A stretch of DNA of 64,000 nucleotides from Ornithodoros turicata (taxonomy: Eukaryota; Arthropoda; Arachnida; Ixodida; Argasidae), in NCBI RefSeq assembly GCF_037126465.1, contig NC_088206.1, positions 48,836,841-48,900,840 of the forward strand, read 5' to 3'. This document shows, piece after piece, positions 1 to 64,000 of this stretch; the first letter of the stretch is position 1, and the number at the start of each line of letters is the position of its first letter. Both the position numbers and the translations under genes were made by a program. The notes under the pieces are model-generated. The model searched no databases, had not been told where the DNA came from, and was given only the letters and a program-made list of their open reading frames with translations.

Positions 1-135
1 GGGAGTAACTCGTTCTTTTTTTTAAGTAACTCCGTAACTGCGAGCTCCGTTTCGGGCTGAATAACTTCGTTATTAACTTAGTTACATTTTTCACACGGTA
101 ACTTCGTAAGCAGTTCCTTTTGACGGGTAACTTTT
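1..135. repeat. GTAACT/AGTTAC-rich repeat fragment
   Basis: This stretch is crowded with GTAACT, TAACTCCGTAAC and TTAGTTAC words in both orientations. The same vocabulary recurs at 15400-15480 and 15970-16125, which suggests the cut-off end of one repeat family. No terminus or target duplication can be seen because the window starts inside it. Confidence 0.35.
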
Positions 136-199
136 CGATCTATGCTTTCAACTCTGCATGCTTTTTGTACACTGCATAAAGTAAGATACTTTTGCCCCA

Positions 200-320
200 G
201 TGAATTTGTTGCATGTTTTAAATGCATGCAAGTGAATTTCTAGAGGTGCATATTTTGAGCAAGATTAATGAATTTTTCATGCATGTGTGTTCAACCAGCT
301 TTTAGTGCATATAAATCCGG
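200..320 (+). mobile_element. Solo 3' end of a hAT-like element
   Basis: The segment is rich in GCATATTTT and ATGCATG words and stops at TTTAGTGCATATAAATCCGG (301-320). The same end, with one base changed, closes the hAT-like transposase relic at 50216. Here only the end survives, with no transposase. It lies in the intron just after the second THAP exon on the opposite strand. Confidence 0.45.
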
Positions 321-348
321 CCTCTACATATGACGTATGCATTATTAC

Positions 349-541
349 TTTCTGGAGGTGTTCTGGGAAGTCGAACTCGTTGGGCACAGCGTCGGGCCTC
401 AGTCGAACGGTTTGCCCCGTTCTGTCGAAGCACCTGTCTTTAAAATGTTTGCTGCAGACCAGTGATGTCCTCGACAGCGTCCAGTCCTTTCGCCTGACAT
501 TCACCACACACTTTAAATGTTGTGGTCGGCTGTGAGGGAAC
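349..541 (-). CDS. THAP-domain protein, exon 2 (C-terminal part of the THAP finger)
   Basis: Read on the minus strand, this exon encodes most of a THAP zinc finger, a sequence-specific DNA-binding module of animal nuclear proteins related to the P-element transposase. It starts after an AG at 543-542 and opens with the Phe-Pro of the THAP core ([10 protein letters not shown]). It contains VRRKDW with the conserved Trp, then the third Cys and the His ligand in CSKHF, and closes with the AVPNEF signature. The likely donor is GTAATA just beyond 349. Reading on past it runs into a transposon end, which argues that the exon stops here. The upstream exon at 874-1019 supplies the first two Cys ligands in matching phase. 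Further exons must lie left of the window. An expanded THAP or transposon-derived copy is as likely as a single-copy regulator. Confidence 0.62.
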
Positions 542-873
542 CTGCATTGAACAATGTATGCCATCAATTACAGCAGGGATGACAAGGCTGATCCTAGCAA
601 GCTCGTCGATACCGTGACCAACAAACTGAGCCGTAGATACCACACCTGACAAGCGCACTTCAACGCCTGCTGCGCGCCGAGACCATACCCGTGAACTGCA
701 GGAAGTCTGGACTATCACAATGACTCTATCCAGATAACGTACTGCTTAAAGTTTAACGTTTAGATCTTGAGATACGAGTCACAAAGTGCCGCGCACGTGC
801 TTCAACAGCAACGTTTTGTCGCCCCGGTTGTGGACTAATAAATCACATTTATTTGTAAAACTAAGTCACTTAC

Positions 874-1019
874 TTGTGAAATGTCGTCCCCGGTGCCTTG
901 CCAGTACGGGCAGAATGTGTAAGGCAGAATATGCAGCTGAGTCGCGGACGGCAATGTTTTGAGCTTCGCAAGATGGCGGCCGGTGACCGTACGGTTGCAC
1001 TATGGTGGCTAGCCACCAT
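874..1019 (-). CDS. THAP-domain protein, exon 1
   Basis: The minus strand reads through CIFC, the paired Cys ligands of a C2CH THAP finger, to GTTFHK and then a GTAAGTG donor at 873. Splicing the 332-bp GT-AG intron (542-873) restores an Lys codon and the sequence FHKFPHSRP. This leaves 45 residues between the second and third Cys ligands, inside the usual THAP spacing. The first in-frame ATG is at 1019-1017 and would add about 30 residues before the finger. That ATG sits inside a perfect hairpin (999-1033), and the codons that follow overlap a CCGCCATCTTG word typical of promoters and 5' leaders. The start is therefore uncertain, and a leader running into the finger is possible. The downstream partner is the exon at 349-541. 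Confidence 0.55.
969..979 (-). promoter_or_regulatory. YY1-like CCGCCATCTTG word
   Basis: The minus strand reads CCGCCATCTTG, the consensus core bound by YY1 in many animal promoters just downstream of transcription starts. It lies beside the first THAP exon, in a CG-richer stretch than its surroundings. The link to regulation is inference from the motif alone. Confidence 0.3.
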
Positions 1020-1033
1020 CTAGCCACCATAGT
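999..1033. repeat. Perfect 14-bp inverted repeat with 7-base loop
   Basis: ACTATGGTGGCTAG (999-1012) is followed by its exact reverse complement (1020-1033) across the loop CCACCAT. It overlaps the putative THAP start codon on the minus strand, so a transcript could fold at its 5' end. Confidence 0.7.
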
Positions 1034-1264
1034 TGCACCCTCAATCCGCTATCCAGCCTATAACTATAGAGATCAGTGGGTCCCGCCAAGTTGCTCGCTG
1101 TGTTTCCGCGCGGCAGCTTGCCACGGCGCGGCGCCAGCAGTAATCCCCTCGCCGCTTCGTTTAAATTCGCTTAATTTACTCGCATGACGAATGTAAAGTT
1201 TTGGTTCTAGACTCAGAAAAATGTTTTCTTTCTGATGAAAGCGATAAAAAAATCATTTCGTAGT

Positions 1265-1490
1265 CCCTTTAATGATGTAAATTTTTGCCAGTATAAGTCG
1301 GAAATTTGCCAAGTGAAGGTCACTTTTTTACGCCACCAATGTGAAGAGCGTGTCTAATTTACTCAAATTAATGATAATTGACAGGGATATTCAGGAGCTC
1401 TCCAATCGGAAAAAATATCCGAACATCATGCTCTACGGAGCTCCCACATGCAGGGTAGCGCGCGATGAATTTTTCAGCGCAATCTGCAAG
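1265..1490 (+). mobile_element. Fold-back family fragment (left arm only)
   Basis: From ATGTAAATTTTTGCC to CAGCGCAATCTGC this matches the inner part of the fold-back arm seen at 20560-20903 and 35488-35765, including CGAACATCATGCTCTACGGAGC-type sequence. Both the outer terminus and the second arm are missing, so it is a truncated relic. Confidence 0.6.
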
Positions 1491-2490
1491 GTATATTTAA
1501 ACAGGTAGCGCAACTCCCATAGGCCCCTGTGTCTTCAGAATGACGCCATGATAGAGACGGTCAGCGCCATCCATCCGTTGCGCGGACTACTACGATTGTA
1601 AATAAATGACGTCAGAGACGACGTCACTAGTATGAATAATAAGTAGTGCATAATTAGCCATGCACGTTTATACTGGCCCACTTCGCTTGCCTTGTATTCC
1701 CTTTTCCGCACCCAGTCAACAATACCAGACGAGAACACAGAAAAATAAAGCATATCATATTTAATGAATCATATCAATTCCAAATACATACAGTTATCAC
1801 AGATTTTGACAACTCCAAACAGAAAGGCGTCGTGATGACCACAAAGAAATGAAGGCTCACATAAGGCCCATTTCTCACCTAGAGCTATACGTACATCTAG
1901 TGATTAGACGTTTGCATTTATTCAATGAGTGGCCGTTATAGGTTCATTGCAACAAAACACAACATCATTGGTGCACAGTTGGTTCCTGCTAACACTCACA
2001 CCATCATGGCCGCTCGTCCCATGACGAAATCTTTTTTTCGCGGGCCCAGCAACAGGAGATGCATTGTTGCATTCATCTGTTCACACCTGTTAACCTTGGT
2101 CTACAGCATGTGAAGGTCGCTTCCTGTTTAACCCAAAGAGTGTACGAACTCCGTATTACAATGCACGGAGACACGGAACGGATACAGAGACACACGGATA
2201 AACCATAAACACCCCCCAACTGTGTCACATGCGCAAAGGAGCAGGATACGGAAATGTACTGGAGTGGTAGATGATCTCGTATATGTGCACGAGCGGGGCA
2301 ACAGAAAGCTTTTTCTACATTGAAATTAAGAATAACCTATTAGTACACACACAAGCCAGGCCCATGTTATAAAGTTTTTCTGTTTACAACCGTACTTCTA
2401 CTGTCAACACCCAGGATCGCTCGCGCCTCATGCTGGTGGCCTTGCCGATGGGTCTGATTTGGTATTTTCGCTAGTTTTCGCTACCAGTTT
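1491..2490. other. Intergenic, no supported gene
   Basis: The short open frames here have no recognisable domain and no consistent coding pattern. I see nothing that I can name. Confidence 0.5.
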
Positions 2491-2491
2491 C

Positions 2492-3058
2492 GATATACCT
2501 TGCAATCTGTGTCAGTCCGACGAAAGGAGGTTTGAAACCCAGCCCACCCCGGCATGGCAGAAAGAGATAACACAGGCATGGCTTATCGCGTCCGACTTTC
2601 GCTGGGATAAAGCTTTCCCTCTCCCAATTATAAGAACTGTTACTCTTTCTACTATCACTCTGTGCCTGTGGACTAGCTTTGGAACCTCCTTTCGTCGGAC
2701 TGAGTGCGATTGCGCTCAAAAAGTCATCGCGCGTTATGGTCCGGTGCTCCGAAAAGCATGATGTTCGGCTATTTTTTCCGATGGGATAGCTCGTGAATAT
2801 CACTGTCAATTATCATGAATTTGAGTGAGTTCAGCACGCCCTTCATATTGGTGGGGTAAAAAAGTGACCTTTACTTGGCAAATTTCCGTGTTAAGTTCGC
2901 AAATATTTACATAATTAAACATACGATGCATGACATTCACATCCGGAGGTGGCAAAAACCTAATGAGAACGAATGCCATTGACCGCATGATTCTAGGTGG
3001 CGTAGTTTTTTTTTTTTTTTAATTATAATTCAATGACACGTTTTCTGGGACACCCTGT
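2492..3058 (-). mobile_element. Fold-back element copy (centre plus one full arm)
   Basis: The inner arm ends, TCAGTCCGACGAAAGGAGG at 2512 and its complement near 2683-2704, face each other across about 145 bp. To the right the full arm continues to the terminus TCTGGGACACCCTG at 3045-3058. The left arm is cut after about 20 bp. The copies at 20560 and 35488 share the arm. The open frame on the minus strand (2806-2988) recurs in the other copies only because the repeat itself is conserved, so it is not called as a gene. Confidence 0.65.
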
Positions 3059-3060
3059 AT

Positions 3061-3215
3061 ACAGGGTGTCCCAGAAAATGGAAGGCGTGAAAGGCAGGGT
3101 TCCCGGGCCTTTCCTTTTTTCTTTCTTTTTTTTTTTCTGTCTTCTCAGCTCACGCGCCGCTTATACATGCTTGAGCTATGGCGACTAGAGGGGGAGGTGA
3201 AACCGTACGTCACTG
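3061..3215 (+). mobile_element. Second repeat unit joined head to head to the fold-back element
   Basis: It starts CAGGGTGTCCCAGAAAA, sharing its first 17 bases with the fold-back terminus, then diverges (GGAAGGCGTGAAAGG, a pyrimidine tract, then CTATGGCGACTAGAGG). The two units meet at the palindrome GGACACCCTGTATACAGGG. The same two units in the same arrangement occur at 35365-35765 in reverse complement. Confidence 0.55.
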
Positions 3216-4090
3216 GTCACGTGAGTAGGGCAGCATACGTCACGACGTCCTCTCGTTTACCCAAAAAATGATGGGTTTCGGCACCTCTGCTGTCTGGCGC
3301 GCGCGGCGGGCTTAGCGTAAAGTCACTGGATGTAGCCAAAGTAGCGCCATCGTGTGATGTGGGGAGTCGCGGCCCTCCCGGGCAGGCGATTGGACAAGCG
3401 CCTTCACGTGGTACTCCAGCTCTCTATATCAGACCACGGCCCCTTGATCAAGCGATCGAGGGGCCGTGATCAGACTATCGGTATAATCGCCTGTCGAAAG
3501 CTCAGCCGAAAGCGCCGCTTCGAAAATAATGTCGCTACTGGCTCAGGATCTCTTTAGGGATCGCGAGATCGCATTAGTTCTTTCCGTGAACGGTGTCCAT
3601 GAATGACGATGTAGGATACGTTTTTTTTTCTTTTTTTCTTTTTTAATACGTACATTACAGAAGCACATAATTTAGTCGCGATACGAGGACATATGCATTC
3701 GCACGTCAATGCATATCGAAGACCGCCAGTATTACGTTATTCCGAGCATGCGCAGTACGAAGGAAATGCATCGCCACATTGAGCCGCCTCACGGCTGTGG
3801 AGCAAATATGGCGACCGCTCTCCGCGGTGTCTCTGCGTGGCGTTACTTTGCTACAGCCAGTTACTTTAGTTTAGCGCGCATTCGTTCCCCGTGCGACGAG
3901 AGGACGTTGGTTAGCCCACCCAGGCAAACGTAGTACGAGAGACTGGTTAGTTACGAAAAATAAATGAAGGGGTGAGGGGTGTCATCGCCGTAAAAGTGAA
4001 CTGAACGATACAGGTCAACGAGCAGGGACCTTCTTATGAGTGATACCAAGTGAACAATAAAGAAAGTATTTTCTGTGCCATCACACGCTC
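3216..4090. other. Intergenic with one GC-rich hairpin
   Basis: The only clear structure is the inverted pair CACGGCCCC (about 3435) and GGGGCCGTG (about 3465), with GATC words between. Pyrimidine tracts at 3622-3644 follow. No gene is supported. Confidence 0.4.
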
Positions 4091-4095
4091 CTGTA

Positions 4096-4672
4096 CGTCA
4101 CACGCCAAATTGAATCTCACTCCCGGCGTCTGACATTCGCGCTAAATGACATTCGTTTCGTGTCACACGGTGAAAACCAAATGCCAGTACGTGCGAATGA
4201 GTTCGAGGAACTCATTCGCTTTTCCCTCTCACACCGACTGTGTACCCTTGTCGGAACAGAGGTAGTAAAAACAACAAAAACCGTTTGGTGAAATTAAATA
4301 CGAATGAAAAGTTGTACTCCAATATTCTATAATGCATTTAATAACTACCCTGGTTCTGGCCCCGACGCCCGTGCGATTGACACATGACATTCGCGCCTAG
4401 GCTTCTTACTTGTCTTGGTTTGTGACACTCAGCCAACCGAGTTTCGTCCAAAACGCAACGATTTTGTGAAATAAGCTAACTTTTCGCGAGTTTCGACAAA
4501 AAATAAAATAAACAACAATATAGCGAATGTAACTGCTTATAGCTTCATATGTTGGGCCCCGGTGTCTTAATCATCGACAGTGACATCATTTGCGAATGAC
4601 ATTCTTTTTCTTGGTGTGGCTCAATGCAATACAAACGAATGACATTCGGTGCGAATGTCATTGAATTTGCCG
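4096..4672. mobile_element. MITE with repeated GAATGACATTCG words
   Basis: The segment begins with CACACGCCAAATTGAAT and ends with the rough inverted equivalent (CATTGAATTTGCCGTG). Inside, GACATTCG or its complement recurs at least six times, mostly near the ends, as in MITEs with subterminal transposase-binding repeats. The ends are diverged and no target duplication is evident. It looks related to the element at 31454-32131. Confidence 0.45.
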
Positions 4673-4726
4673 TGATGATGGTGTTTGGAATTCCGTAGCC
4701 AGTGAGGTGTTTGTTGTGCACCAGTA

Positions 4727-4802
4727 ATGGGCAAATACCAATAACTCATACCAATAACAACAACCAATCATACCAATCATAACAACAACCAATAACTCAT
4801 CT
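4727..4802. repeat. Minisatellite of ACCAATAAC / ACCAATCAT units
   Basis: Imperfect tandem units of about 9-18 bases (ATACCAATAAC, CAACAACCAATCAT) are flanked on both sides by CAGTAATGGGC. This pattern fits slippage or a local duplication. Confidence 0.6.
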
Positions 4803-5990
4803 TTCATCAGTAATGGGCGTTGTGCAAGTGCACCTGTGCATTCCAATAGAGAAGTGCGCCTCATCCGTCCAAATTATTCTATCAGCGAAATGCATGCTTT
4901 CGTCATGGAAGTTTAAAATCCAGTTACGTCCAACCACCTATGGTAGTCGTCAGGCTGGAAAAGCTGATGGAAGTTGCCATGGTTACTTTTTGCACTGCTG
5001 CCCATTCCATCTATGTAGAAAAATAAACGAAAATCAAAAGAAAAAAGAAAAAGCTCATTTGGTAAGTGTGGAAGCCTTGTCCGCGTAGCATTCTACTGGC
5101 ACTGGACTTCGAAACTCCTGTTCGCCTTTCCAGAGAATGAAGGCACACCGTTGGGTCTCCCACGACTTTTAGCACCCAACCCACGGACGTAACCGGTCGT
5201 GAACGCTTCTGTTCAGCGGCAGTGACAGTCGCATGAAAGCCATTTTTATGATCCTAGACGTCGGCACTCTTCCACCAGGAAACATCTCAGAGTACTTGTC
5301 AACGGCCCTGCCGTAGTCCAAGCCGGCAGCCCCGAGGGCTAGAATCCTTTTAGTTCTTTCCGCGATTGAATAACTCTATACACTGTACTGGCCATGTCTT
5401 TGCCGTTCTCGTGTACAGCAGTCAAGCGATTGGGCAGTCAAATGTCGTACGGAAGGACTTTATTGTTTGCACGGCAGTATTACTGATAAGAAGGCCGCTG
5501 CTCGTTGATCTGTATCATTCAATCAATCTACTTCTGCCGCGATTGCACCCTTTTTCTTTTTTTCTAATTAACCGGTCTCTCCTACCACGTTTGTCCGGGC
5601 TGGGCTAACGAGCCTTCTCTCGTGGTACGGGGAGCGAAGGGGCGCTAAACTCGCCGCGCGCCAGGCGGCAAGAGGCGCCGAAACCCATCATTTTTGGGGT
5701 ATTTTTTTCGACGCCTGGGCGGTGAGCCCCGATATGCCTTATGGCGAAATGGAGTAAAGTCGGCACCGGCTTCCCTCTTGTGGCACAAAAAAGCAACATA
5801 TTAACTACGCAATTTTCGGATTTCAAAATGACGAAGGTAATGCGCTGAAAATAAATGAAAATACCGAGGACTGCAAACTTTTTGGCTACAAGTTTTGGAC
5901 ATCGTTACCCTGTATAAAATGTTCTGCATTCATGCATTGACTAGCCTGAAGTGCGGTTTCGCCTTTCCCGCTCTCCTTTCTCCATTGAGC
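4803..5990. other. Upstream flank of the MSK gene, no supported gene
   Basis: No coding region is recognised. The end of a probable transposon (GTTACCCTGTATA near 5904-5916) precedes the CG-rich leader of the kinase gene. Confidence 0.4.
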
Positions 5991-6234
5991 TTTACGAATG
6001 CACAAGGAAACAAGAAGCGCAAATGTTTCGGTAGCAGACTATAGTTTCCTGAGCGCACGCACTGCCATCTGGGATCTGCGCTGCAAACCTTCGCTGGCGA
6101 CGACCAAAGCGTTGAGGGCGAGTACGCGAGTAGTCGCAACCTGTGTGGATGGGAGGGGGGAGTCGTTCCTGCGTGGGGGTAGCTGGTGATTGTGCAAGTG
6201 TGTATCCAGAACCATCTGACATTTGACAAGTCTC
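5990..6234 (+). promoter_or_regulatory. Putative promoter and 5' leader of the MSK gene
   Basis: This stretch is richer in CG dinucleotides than its flanks, lies directly before the first coding exon, and has no convincing TATA box at the right distance. An in-frame TGA at 6217-6219 closes the reading frame 15 bases before the start codon. The exact transcription start cannot be read from sequence. Confidence 0.4.
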
Positions 6235-63939
<57,705 letters not shown>

Positions 63940-64000
63940 GTGAGTTTGCCCCTGTCCTATTGCCAGCCACAAAAACATGATTTCAGCGATTGCGAGAACG

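Noticed and set aside
2806..2988. 60-codon frame conserved with frames at 22958-23230 and 35481-35726
   Set aside because: All three fall in the arms of the same fold-back repeat, so conservation is at the DNA level.
5913..5920. TATAAAAT as a TATA box for MSK
   Set aside because: It lies about 320 bp before the ATG and is part of a likely transposon end (GTTACCCTGTATA).

Overview
This is animal nuclear DNA, most likely from a hard tick or a close chelicerate. The signs are AT-rich sequence dense with decayed transposons, genes split by very large introns, a protein kinase matching animal MSK kinases, and several copies of a tRNA-headed SINE resembling the Ruka-type SINEs described from ixodid ticks. 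The organism is an inference. Everything below is read by eye; no alignment, expression or database evidence was available.

Two host genes can be supported. At the left edge, on the minus strand, two exons (about 874-1019 and 349-541) splice into a complete C2CH THAP zinc finger; the rest of that gene lies left of the window. On the plus strand the 5' part of an MSK-type ribosomal protein S6 kinase gene (RPS6KA5/RPS6KA4 family) fills almost the whole window: exon 1 at 6235-6310, a first intron of about 45 kb, then exons at 51402-51470, 57977-58195, 58631-58746, 60264-60374 and 63752-63939. Intron phases agree at every join. The exons give 259 residues of the N-terminal AGC kinase domain with all catalytic motifs. 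The remainder of that domain and the second, CaMK-like domain lie to the right. Intron 5 appears to use a GC donor.

The rest is mainly intron and intergenic sequence built from mobile DNA. It includes a dead but terminus-intact mariner (55642-56922), three coding relics of hAT transposons, and MITEs whose inverted ends and 2-, 3- or 8-bp target duplications can be read directly. It also holds a fold-back family with arms of about 350 bp in several copies, tRNA-derived SINEs, three non-LTR retrotransposon relics, and long palindromes.

The most unusual element is a tandem repeat at 34636-35355. On its minus strand it carries two decayed type I hammerhead ribozyme folds, the signature of Penelope-like elements or retrozymes. 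I found no CRISPR array, rRNA gene or stand-alone tRNA gene.
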